Positions 1-6,004 of a DNA stretch of 10,154 bases are shown here, piece by piece (the stretch's first letter is position 1; every line of letters begins with the position of its first letter). Location of the stretch: positions 1 through 10,154 of the forward strand of contig JAFPBC010000093.1 of the NCBI GenBank assembly GCA_017390595.1, read 5' to 3'. Made by a program: the position numbers and the translations under genes. Below the pieces are notes generated by a model. The model searched no databases. It was not told the origin of the DNA and saw only the letters and a program-made list of their open reading frames with translations. Origin of the DNA: Selenomonadales bacterium (GTDB taxonomy: Bacteria > Bacillota > Negativicutes > RGIG982).

Positions 1-1
1 C

Positions 2-784
2 TATCGTGCATCGCGCTATGGCAAAGGTGATGCCGATTACGTGAACTGTCCGTTCAACGAAGAAGAATACAAAGCCTTCTGGGAAGCGCTTACCACAGCG
101 GAAGAAGCGCCGACCAAAGATTTTGAAAAACAGATTTTCTTCGAAGGTTGTATGCCGATCGAAGTCATGGCCAAACGCGGCATCGACACGATGCGCTACG
201 GCCCGATGAAACCTGTCGGTCTCGACCATCCCGAAACAGGTGCGAAAGCCTACGCTGTCGTACAGCTTCGCCAAGACAATGCGGCGGCGACGCTCTATAA
301 CATCGTCGGATTCCAGACGCATCTGAAATGGCCCGAACAACAGCGTGTATTCCGCATGATACCGGGCCTTGAGAACGCAGAGTTCGTCCGCCTCGGTGTG
401 ATGCATCGAAACACGTACATCCATTCGCCGAAAGTCCTCTGTGAAACGCTTCAGCTCAAAGGTCGCCCGCGTCTCTTCTTCGCAGGGCAGATCACAGGTG
501 TAGAAGGGTACGTCGAATCAGCCGCATCGGGTCTCATGGCGGGTATCAATGCCGCAAGACTGGCGCGCGGCGAAGAGCCGCTCATCTTCCCCGAAGATAC
601 GGCACACGGAGCGCTCAGCCACTATATCACGCACGCGGAAGGCAAGAACTTCCAGCCGATGAACGTCAATTTCGGGCTCTTGCCCCCGCTCGGACAAAAG
701 ATCCGCGACAAAAAAGTGAAGAACAAAATGATCGCCGATCGTGCGCTCGAATCCCTGGAAAAATTCAAAGTTTTTCGACAATAG
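2..784 (+). CDS. trmFO: TrmFO, folate/FAD-dependent tRNA (uracil-54-C5)-methyltransferase, 5'-truncated
   Basis: Only the last 260 codons are present; the N-terminal FAD-binding part lies before the window. The open frame runs from base 2 without a start, so the gene clearly begins upstream. TrmFO makes ribothymidine at position 54 of tRNA, taking the carbon from methylenetetrahydrofolate and using FADH2. Family signatures visible here are SRYGKGDADYVNCP at the left edge and FFEGCMPIE about 34 residues later, whose Cys fits the position of Cys226 implicated in catalysis in the B. subtilis enzyme. FFAGQITGVEGYVESAASG follows (C-terminal FAD contact), then NFQPMNVNFGLLPP and a basic C-terminal helix. 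The fragment length agrees with a full protein of about 435 aa. A 263-bp gap without any XerC-like frame follows. The identification is from sequence signatures and is secure; the Cys226 match relies on recalled numbering. Confidence 0.96.
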   Translation, partial: YRASRYGKGDADYVNCPFNEEEYKAFWEALTTAEEAPTKDFEKQIFFEGCMPIEVMAKRGIDTMRYGPMKPVGLDHPETGAKAYAVVQLRQDNAAATLYNIVGFQTHLKWPEQQRVFRMIPGLENAEFVRLGVMHRNTYIHSPKVLCETLQLKGRPRLFFAGQITGVEGYVESAASGLMAGINAARLARGEEPLIFPEDTAHGALSHYITHAEGKNFQPMNVNFGLLPPLGQKIRDKKVKNKMIADRALESLEKFKVFRQ

Positions 785-842
785 CTTGCATATAATCTGA
801 ATTTTATGGTAATATAGAATATATAGTAATGTGGGCGATTTG

Positions 843-870
843 TTGTTGAGAACAGATATCTGAATATAGA
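843..870 (+). promoter_or_regulatory. Weak candidate sigma-A promoter before the branched hairpin
   Basis: TTGTTG (843-848) and TATAGA (865-870) are separated by 16 bp, so initiation would fall near 877, just before the hairpin at 885-958. If real, it would make a short terminated transcript of about 80 nt. Each hexamer matches the consensus only partly in an AT-rich stretch, so this could be chance. Confidence 0.25.
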
Positions 871-884
871 TCGATAAAAATGAT

Positions 885-958
885 GAGGTCGCCTGCAAAA
901 AAAGACAGGAACAATGATATGACATTGCTCGTGTTTGACTTGTGGGTGACCTCTTTTT
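885..958 (+). terminator. Branched hairpin followed by a U-run after trmFO: terminator or small structured RNA
   Basis: GAGGTCGCC (885-893) pairs with GGTGACCTC (945-953), a 9-bp stem with one G-U pair, followed directly by TTTTT (954-958). The enclosed 51 nt are too long for a simple terminator loop. They contain a second hairpin, GAACAATG (909-916) with CATTGCTC (923-930), with one A-C mismatch and a 6-nt loop. CCTG (892-895) could alternatively pair with CAGG (906-909). The element lies about 100 nt after the trmFO stop, so it may end the trmFO transcript, or be a small RNA of its own. I do not recognise it as a known riboswitch or RNA family. Confidence 0.5.
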
Positions 959-963
959 GTATT
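935..963 (+). promoter_or_regulatory. Candidate promoter for hslV-hslU-codY
   Basis: TTGACT (935-940) matches the -35 consensus at five of six positions. Exactly 17 bp later TGTATT (958-963) matches the -10 consensus at four of six. Initiation would fall near 970, giving a leader of about 78 nt before hslV. The promoter overlaps the 3' half of the upstream hairpin and its U-run. It is the best promoter-like pair I see in the gap. Confidence 0.42.
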
Positions 964-1047
964 TGGGGCGCATAGTCAAACGGCAGACAGAATAGATGTA
1001 AAACCGAGAATCGTTGTTGTCAGTGAGGAGAATGGAGGTATTGCAGG

Positions 1048-1578
1048 ATGTTTCATGCAACTACGATCGTTGCAGTAAAACAGAACGGTGTATCTGCGAT
1101 CGCAGGTGATGGTCAGGTAACGTTCGGTGGAAATACAGTCATGAAGCACAAAGCCAAAAAAGTGCGTCGATTGTATCATGGTAAGATATTGGCAGGCTTT
1201 GCAGGCTCGGTAGCCGACGCGTTTACGCTGTTCGGTAAATTCGAAACGAAATTGGAAGAGTACAACGGGAATCTGGTGCGTTCTGCGGTAGAGCTTGCCA
1301 AAGAATGGCGTACAGACCGCGTTTTGCGTAACTTGGAAGCGCTTCTTATCGTAATGGATCAAGAAAAAATGCTTGTCGTATCGGGAAACGGTGAAGTCAT
1401 CGAGCCTGACGACAATATCGCGGCCATCGGTTCGGGCGGCTCGTTTGCTTTGAGCGCGGCGCGCGCTCTTGTCAAGCATTCTGACTTGTCGGCGGAAGAG
1501 ATCGTCAAAGAGTCTCTTGATATTGCGGCCGATATCTGCATTTATACGAATCACAATATTACGGTAGAAGTGTTGTAG
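1048..1578 (+). CDS. hslV: HslV (ClpQ), peptidase subunit of the HslUV ATP-dependent protease
   Basis: 176 aa, the usual size. HslV forms the double-hexamer proteolytic chamber capped by the HslU unfoldase in the cytoplasm. It is an N-terminal nucleophile hydrolase. After a short MFHA propeptide the mature protein would begin at Thr5 (TTIVAV), as in the classic Thr-type HslV and unlike the Ser-type CodW of B. subtilis. Other signatures are AIAGDGQVTFG, the KAKKVRRLYHGKILAGFAGS block (conserved Lys about residue 38), the NLEALLIVMD strand and IGSGGSFALSAARAL at 127-141. The ATG at 1048 has GGAGG (1034-1038) nine bases upstream and leaves the propeptide at the expected length. hslU starts 16 bp after the stop, so the two are cotranscribed. 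Confidence 0.98.
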   Translation: MFHATTIVAVKQNGVSAIAGDGQVTFGGNTVMKHKAKKVRRLYHGKILAGFAGSVADAFTLFGKFETKLEEYNGNLVRSAVELAKEWRTDRVLRNLEALLIVMDQEKMLVVSGNGEVIEPDDNIAAIGSGGSFALSAARALVKHSDLSAEEIVKESLDIAADICIYTNHNITVEVL

Positions 1579-1594
1579 GAACGGGGGAATCAGT

Positions 1595-2992
1595 TTGAGC
1601 GAATTAACACCGAGACAGATCGTTCGGGAGTTGGATAAATATATCGTCGGGCAGGCACAGGCGAAAAAGTCTGTTGCCGTTGCGCTTCGCAATCGTTGGA
1701 GAAGCAAACAGCTCAGCGAAGAACTAAAAGAAGAGATCATTCCGAAAAACATCTTGATGATCGGGCCGACAGGCGTCGGTAAGACGGAGATCGCCAGACG
1801 ATTGGCAAAACTCGTCAACGCGCCGTTCATCAAAGTCGAAGCAACAAAATTCACCGAAGTCGGCTATGTCGGCCGTGATGTGGAATCGATGATACGCGAC
1901 CTCGTGGAAACGTCGATCCGTATGGTGAAACTGAATAAGATGCAGGCAGTCGAAGGCAAAGCGCAGGAGCTTGCGAATGAACGCATCATCCATTGCTTCT
2001 TGCCGCCGACGAAAAAAGAGACGGCACCGAATCCGTTTGAGATGATATTCCAAACGGCGAATATGCCGACCGAGACGCCCGCGGAAACGAGCGAAACGGA
2101 AGAAAAGCAGCAGCCTGCAGGCTACAAATGGTGGAAAAAACGTCTCGACAACGGAGAGCTCGAAGACGAACTTGTAGAAATTACCGTAGAAGACGGCGGT
2201 GGGCCGATGATCGGTATGTTCGGATCGGGCAATATGGAAGAGATGGGCATGAATATCCAGGACATGATCGGGAATATCTTGCCGAAGAAACAGAAAAAAA
2301 GAAAAGTACCTGTTAAACAGGCACGTAAGATATTTGCACAGGAAGAAGCGCAGAAACTCATCGACATGGACGATGTTACGACAGAAGCCGTAGCACTTGC
2401 CGAACGTTCGGGTATCATCTTCCTCGATGAGATCGACAAGGTCGCGGGCAGAGGCGGTCAGTCGGGCCCTGATGTATCGCGTGAAGGTGTTCAGCGTGAC
2501 ATCTTGCCGATCGTCGAAGGTTCGACGGTCATGACGAAATACGGTCCCTTAAAAACGGATCACATCCTCTTTATCGCGGCGGGCGCGTTCCATGTATCGA
2601 AACCGTCCGATCTCATTCCGGAACTGCAGGGTCGATTCCCGATCCGCGTGGAATTGACGAATCTCTCAAAAGAGGATTTCTGCCGTATCCTGACGGAACC
2701 GACGAACGCACTTCTAAAACAGTATCGCGAACTGCTCGCAACGGAAGGCGTTACGATCACCTTTACGGACGATGCCATAGATGAGCTGGCGGATATCGCT
2801 TGTCGCGTCAATACCGAGACGGAGAATATCGGCGCGCGCAGACTCCATACGATACTCGAAAAGCTCTTGGAGGATCTGGCTTTTGACGCACCTGATATTG
2901 AAGAAAAAGAAGTCGTGATCGATCGCGCGTATGTGAGCACGAAGCTGTCTCATATCGTCGTGGATCAAGACTTGAGTCATTTTATCTTGTAA
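1595..2992 (+). CDS. hslU: HslU (ClpY), AAA+ unfoldase of the HslUV protease
   Basis: 465 aa. HslU binds ATP, unfolds substrates and threads them into HslV. Visible in order: Walker A GPTGVGKT (57-64), pore loop GYVG (90-93), and a long charged intermediate domain (about 110-250) with acidic Glu-rich and basic Lys-rich patches. Walker B IIFLDEID follows (274-281), then FIAAGAFH (327-333), ELQGRFPIR with the arginine finger (about R347), and sensor-2 GARRL (413-417). The C-terminus LSHFIL resembles the hydrophobic tail that docks into HslV. The start is TTG at 1595, chosen because GGGGGA (1583-1588) lies six bases upstream and the frame begins with the family-typical SELTPRQIVRELD. The length slightly exceeds the 443 aa of the E. 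coli protein, mainly in the intermediate domain. Confidence 0.98.
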   Translation: MSELTPRQIVRELDKYIVGQAQAKKSVAVALRNRWRSKQLSEELKEEIIPKNILMIGPTGVGKTEIARRLAKLVNAPFIKVEATKFTEVGYVGRDVESMIRDLVETSIRMVKLNKMQAVEGKAQELANERIIHCFLPPTKKETAPNPFEMIFQTANMPTETPAETSETEEKQQPAGYKWWKKRLDNGELEDELVEITVEDGGGPMIGMFGSGNMEEMGMNIQDMIGNILPKKQKKRKVPVKQARKIFAQEEAQKLIDMDDVTTEAVALAERSGIIFLDEIDKVAGRGGQSGPDVSREGVQRDILPIVEGSTVMTKYGPLKTDHILFIAAGAFHVSKPSDLIPELQGRFPIRVELTNLSKEDFCRILTEPTNALLKQYRELLATEGVTITFTDDAIDELADIACRVNTETENIGARRLHTILEKLLEDLAFDAPDIEEKEVVIDRAYVSTKLSHIVVDQDLSHFIL

Positions 2993-3029
2993 ATAATTTA
3001 AATAACAATACAGAAAGCGGGTTGGGAAC

Positions 3030-3806
3030 ATGATCGAAATATTGGAAGGGACACGAAAAATCAACAAACTTCTCCACAAAGCCGAAAAAATGAATTATAA
3101 CGAGATATCCGCTGTGCTTGGCAACGTGATGGAAGCAAACCTTTACATCATGGATCGTGACGGTAAGGTGCTTGGGTATGCGCTTCAAGACGGTTTTGAA
3201 TGCGACTTGATGATCGATCTCGTGATCAAGGTGGGCAATTTCCCCGAACGATATGTTGAATGGTTGATGTCGGTTTCGGAAACGCTTCCGAATACGACGC
3301 TCAAGGGTGGTATGTGTACGTTCGAGCGTTCGAAAGAATGTTTGTTCAGAGACAAATTTACGACGATCGTACCGATCTACGGTGCGGGCGAACGCATCGG
3401 TACGCTGATCGTTGCGAAATTCAACAAAGAATTCGAAACACCTGATCTCATTTTGGCAGAGTACGGTGCGACTGTTGTCGGTATGGAGCTTCTTCGCGAC
3501 CGCAGTGAAAAGAAAGAAGAAGAAACGCGCAAAAAAGCAACGGTGCAGGTTGCTCTTGCAACGCTCTCTTACTCCGAAATGGAAGCAGTCGTTCATATCC
3601 TCAATGAATTGGGCGGTAACGAAGGTCTTCTCGTTGCGAGCAAGATCGCCGATCGCGTCGGTATCACGCGTTCGGTCATCGTCAATGCGCTCCGCAAATT
3701 CGAAAGTGCGGGCGTCATCGAATCGAAATCGCTCGGCATGAAAGGTACATATATTCGTGTACTGAATGAGTGGCTCATGGACGAGCTTCGTAAGACGAAA
3801 AAATAA
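3030..3806 (+). CDS. codY: CodY, GTP/branched-chain amino acid-responsive transcriptional regulator
   Basis: 258 aa, full family length. CodY represses nutrient-acquisition and biosynthesis genes when isoleucine, leucine, valine and GTP are plentiful. The N-terminal GAF domain (about 1-155) carries DRDGKVLGYAL, FTTIVPIYGAGERIGTL and LILAEYGATVVGMELLR. A charged linker helix leads to the C-terminal winged helix, with the near-invariant ASKIADRVGITRSVIVNALR (203-222) and SLGMKGTYIRVLN. DNA recognition should therefore be like that of other CodY proteins. Around the effector pocket it differs from B. subtilis: Leu60 in place of Arg61, and Cys96, Glu99 and Arg100 in place of Thr96, Pro99 and Val100 by eye alignment. 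The ribosome site is weak (GCGGG at 3018-3022). It follows hslU by 37 bp and is closed by a terminator, so hslVU and codY probably form one transcript. Confidence 0.98.
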   Translation: MIEILEGTRKINKLLHKAEKMNYNEISAVLGNVMEANLYIMDRDGKVLGYALQDGFECDLMIDLVIKVGNFPERYVEWLMSVSETLPNTTLKGGMCTFERSKECLFRDKFTTIVPIYGAGERIGTLIVAKFNKEFETPDLILAEYGATVVGMELLRDRSEKKEEETRKKATVQVALATLSYSEMEAVVHILNELGGNEGLLVASKIADRVGITRSVIVNALRKFESAGVIESKSLGMKGTYIRVLNEWLMDELRKTKK

Positions 3807-3814
3807 GTAACAGA

Positions 3815-3860
3815 CCCCTCCGAAAGCGTGAAAAAATCTGCTTCGGAGGGGATTTTATTT
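3815..3860 (+). terminator. Intrinsic terminator of the hslV-hslU-codY transcript
   Basis: CCCCTCCG (3815-3822) pairs with CGGAGGGG (3844-3851). AAGC (3824-3827) extends it with GCTT (3840-3843) across one bulged A, around a 12-nt loop. The T-rich ATTTTATTT follows. It lies nine bases after the codY stop and separates this transcript from the rpsB promoter. Confidence 0.92.
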
Positions 3861-3871
3861 GCAAAAAAAGA

Positions 3872-3900
3872 TTGATTCGAAAGGGTCCGTGTGATATAAT
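3872..3900 (+). promoter_or_regulatory. Strong promoter of rpsB-tsf
   Basis: TTGATT (3872-3877), a 17-bp spacer and perfect TATAAT (3895-3900), with an extended -10 TG at 3892-3893. Initiation is expected near 3907. This is the best promoter match in the window, as expected for ribosomal protein and elongation factor genes. Confidence 0.88.
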
Positions 3901-3906
3901 ATACAG

Positions 3907-4007
3907 CGGTGTAAAGAAAACGCACGCCACTTCAATCCCGACCTGTGCCCATCGTGGTGGACGCGGGATATGCGAATGGCGGAGGAAAAAACAGGAGGTG
4001 CACCAAA
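3907..4007 (+). promoter_or_regulatory. Structured rpsB 5' leader, possible autoregulatory element
   Basis: About 100 nt separate the expected transcription start from the rpsB ATG. ATCCCG (3935-3940) pairs with CGGGAT (3964-3969), enclosing a CCA/TGG mini-hairpin (3949-3951 with 3955-3957). GGTGT (3908-3912) can pair with ACGCC (3924-3928). CACTTC (3928-3933) is complementary, with one G-U pair, to the Shine-Dalgarno GAGGTG (3995-4000), which would hide the ribosome site and close the ATCCCG hairpin inside. Many ribosomal protein operons are controlled by binding of their own product to such leaders. That this one is, is an inference. Confidence 0.4.
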
Positions 4008-4745
4008 ATGGCAGTAATTTCTATGAAACAACTTTTGGAAGCTGGTGTTCATTTCGGACATCAGACGAGAAGATGGAACCCGAAAATGGCTCCGTACATC
4101 TTCACGGAACGCAATGGCATCTACATCATCGACCTTCAGAAAACGGTTAAAAAAGTAGATGAAGCGTACAACTTCGTTCGCGAAGTAGCAGGCGAAGGCA
4201 AAACGATCCTTTTCGTAGGTACGAAAAAACAGGCTCAGGAAGCAGTTAAAGAAGAAGCACTCCGTTGCGATATGTTCTATGTAAACGAACGTTGGCTCGG
4301 CGGCATGCTCACGAACTTCCAGACGATCCAGAAACGTATCAATCGTCTTCGTGAACTCGAAAAAATGGAAGCTGAAAACGTATTCGACGTATTGCCGAAA
4401 AAAGAAGTAATCTTGCTTCGTCAGGAAATGACGAAATTGCAGAAATTCCTCGGCGGTATCAAAGATATGCAGAAATTGCCGGGCGCTCTCTTCATCATCG
4501 ACCCGCGCAAAGAACGCATCGCTGTTGCAGAAGCTAAAAAATTGGGTATTCCCATCGTAGCGATCGTTGACACGAACTGCGATCCGGACGAAATCGACCA
4601 TGTTATCCCGGGTAACGATGACGCTATCCGTGCCGTTAAACTCTTGACGGGTAAAATGGCTGACGCTGTTATCGAAGGCCGTCAGGGCGAACAGCTCGAA
4701 GAAGCTGCTGAAGCAGTAGAAGCAGTAGAAGAAGCTGCAGAATAA
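4008..4745 (+). CDS. rpsB: Small ribosomal subunit protein S2
   Basis: 245 aa. S2 binds the 30S subunit at the head-body junction on the solvent side and joins late in assembly. The N-terminus MAVISMKQLLEAGVHFGHQT and the following RRWNPKMAPYIFTERNGIYI are diagnostic. FVGTKKQAQEAV, NERWLGGMLTNFQTI, PGALFIIDPRKER and PIVAIVDTNCDPDEIDHVIPGNDDAIRA follow in the family order. The C-terminus ends in a highly acidic Ala/Glu tail, as is common. The ATG at 4008 is preceded by AGGAGGTG (3993-4000) at seven bases. The frame stays open upstream to a GTG at 3945, but that start has no ribosome site and lies in the leader. Confidence 0.99.
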   Translation: MAVISMKQLLEAGVHFGHQTRRWNPKMAPYIFTERNGIYIIDLQKTVKKVDEAYNFVREVAGEGKTILFVGTKKQAQEAVKEEALRCDMFYVNERWLGGMLTNFQTIQKRINRLRELEKMEAENVFDVLPKKEVILLRQEMTKLQKFLGGIKDMQKLPGALFIIDPRKERIAVAEAKKLGIPIVAIVDTNCDPDEIDHVIPGNDDAIRAVKLLTGKMADAVIEGRQGEQLEEAAEAVEAVEEAAE

Positions 4746-4760
4746 TAATCGGATAAGTGA

Positions 4761-4790
4761 AAAAGGTAAGGCATCCGTCTTACCTTTTCT
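4761..4790 (+). terminator. rpsB-tsf intergenic hairpin, probable partial terminator
   Basis: AAAAGGTAAG (4761-4770) and CTTACCTTTT (4779-4788) form a perfect 10-bp stem with an 8-nt loop. The trailing T-run is part of the stem and is followed by CTC, so termination would be leaky. It would lower tsf relative to rpsB or protect the rpsB 3' end. The A-run/T-run symmetry also allows activity in the reverse direction. I see no good promoter between it and tsf, which supports readthrough. Confidence 0.7.
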
Positions 4791-4827
4791 CAATCATACG
4801 ATACGATAATTATAGGAGGCAATTTTC

Positions 4828-5709
4828 ATGAGCATTACAGCAGGTATGGTAAAAGAATTGCGTGAACGTACTGGCGCAGGCATGATGGACTGCAAAAAAG
4901 CATTGACGCAGACGAATGGTGACATGGATAAAGCAATCGACTTCCTTCGTGAAAAAGGTTTGGCAGCAGCTGCTAAAAAAGCAAGCCGTGTTGCAGCTGA
5001 AGGTGTTGTTGCATCCTACATCAGCGAAGACAATAAAGTCGGTGTAATCGTAGAGATCAACTGCGAAACTGACTTCGTTGCAAAAACGGATAACTTCCAG
5101 ACGATGGTAAGCGCTATTTCCGCTCACATCGCTAAAACGGCTCCGGCTGATCTTGATGCACTCAACGCATCCGAGATCGAAGCAGGTAAAACGGTTAACG
5201 CATTGGTAACGGAAAGCATCGCAAAAATCGGCGAAAACATTTCTCTTCGTCGTTTCGCTCGTTACGAAGTTGAAGAAGGTTTGGTTTCCGCTTACATCCA
5301 TGCAGGCGGCAAAATCGGCGTTCTCGTTAACTTGAAAGGCGGCAACGCTGAACTCGGCAAAGACATCGCTATGCACGTTGCAGCTGCAAACCCGAGCTAC
5401 TTGAATCGTGAACAGGTTCCGACGGCTGAACTCGAACACGAAAAAGCTGTTCTCTCCGAACAGGCTCGTAACGAAGGCAAACCGGAAAAAATCATTGAAA
5501 AAATGGTTACCGGCCGCATTCAGAAATACTACAAAGAAGTATGCTTGCTCGATCAAGAGTTCGTTAAAGATCCGGACTTCACGATCGCTAAATTGGTTGC
5601 TGCTAACAACGCTGAGATCGTTGAATTCGCACGCTTCCAGTTGGGTGAAGGCATCGAAAAAAGACAGGATGACTTCGTTGCTGAAGTTATGGCTGCCGCT
5701 AAAGGTTGA
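4828..5709 (+). CDS. tsf: Elongation factor Ts
   Basis: 293 aa, normal length. EF-Ts releases GDP from EF-Tu so that it can rebind GTP and aminoacyl-tRNA. The N-terminal UBA-like domain has the signature ELRERTGAGMMDCKKAL (about 10-26), and the core has VEINCETDFVAK around TDFV (81-84), which inserts near the EF-Tu Mg2+ site. IAMHVAAANPSYLNREQVP and the FVKDPDFTIAKLV segment belong to the dimerisation and C-terminal modules. The ATG at 4828 has AGGAGG (4814-4819) eight bases upstream. It is the second gene of the rpsB transcript and is closed by a strong terminator 13 bp downstream. Confidence 0.99.
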   Translation: MSITAGMVKELRERTGAGMMDCKKALTQTNGDMDKAIDFLREKGLAAAAKKASRVAAEGVVASYISEDNKVGVIVEINCETDFVAKTDNFQTMVSAISAHIAKTAPADLDALNASEIEAGKTVNALVTESIAKIGENISLRRFARYEVEEGLVSAYIHAGGKIGVLVNLKGGNAELGKDIAMHVAAANPSYLNREQVPTAELEHEKAVLSEQARNEGKPEKIIEKMVTGRIQKYYKEVCLLDQEFVKDPDFTIAKLVAANNAEIVEFARFQLGEGIEKRQDDFVAEVMAAAKG

Positions 5710-5721
5710 TAACCGACATAA

Positions 5722-5757
5722 GATCCGCAAACAAGAAATTGTTTGCGGATTTTTTTA
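5722..5757 (+). terminator. Strong intrinsic terminator after tsf
   Basis: A perfect 12-bp stem, ATCCGCAAACAA (5723-5734) with TTGTTTGCGGAT (5739-5750), is capped by a GAAA tetraloop (5735-5738) and followed by six or more T (5751-5756). It is the most stable-looking terminator in the window and isolates rpsB-tsf from pyrH. Confidence 0.96.
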
Positions 5758-5847
5758 TTGCGCAGAAGATCGTTTGGATGAAGCGGACGTTAATGATATG
5801 ATAGGAAAATTTTATGTAAAAATGAACTGATTATCTTGCCGTTTTGC

Positions 5848-5877
5848 TTGCCGAAGGAGGCTGTTTTGTGATATAAA
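5848..5877 (+). promoter_or_regulatory. Probable promoter of pyrH-frr-ORF69-ferredoxin
   Basis: TTGCCG (5848-5853), an 18-bp spacer and TATAAA (5872-5877), with an extended -10 TG at 5869-5870. The string GTGATATAA also occurs in the rpsB promoter. Initiation near 5884 would leave a leader of about 120 nt before pyrH. An SD-like AAGGAGG at 5854-5860 lies inside the spacer but is followed only by GTG ATA TAA, so it starts no gene. The remaining gap (5757-5847 and 5885-5990) shows only a weak TTTCCT/AGGAAA hairpin (5922-5927 with 5938-5943). Confidence 0.55.
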
Positions 5878-6004
5878 AATAAGAGGGATTTTTTATACGA
5901 GGCATAAGATAGATGTGTGTTTTTCCTTGAAAAAAAGAGGAAACGGAGTGCTCGTGTAGAAATAATATAGGAATAGATGAACGATGGAAGTGGAGGTCGT
6001 AATA

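Noticed and set aside
3945..4007. 21-codon N-terminal extension of S2 from a GTG
   Set aside because: The family N-terminus is at 4008, which has AGGAGGTG at the right distance; the GTG has no ribosome site.
3855..4793. 312-codon minus-strand frame opposite rpsB
   Set aside because: It is antisense to S2 and covers the rpsB promoter and leader. The Phe-rich translation reflects the GAA and AAA codons of the sense gene.
4780..4810. Promoter-like TTACCT and GATAAT before tsf
   Set aside because: The spacer is 19 bp and the -35 lies inside a hairpin. A start near 4817 would remove most of the tsf ribosome site.
5855..5876. Tiny GTG ATA TAA frame with an SD-like AAGGAGG
   Set aside because: Two codons make no meaningful peptide and the segment fits better as a promoter spacer and -10 region.
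5984..6004. Seven-codon N-terminal extension of PyrH from an ATG
   Set aside because: It has no ribosome site of its own and would contain the GGAGG that serves GTG 6005.
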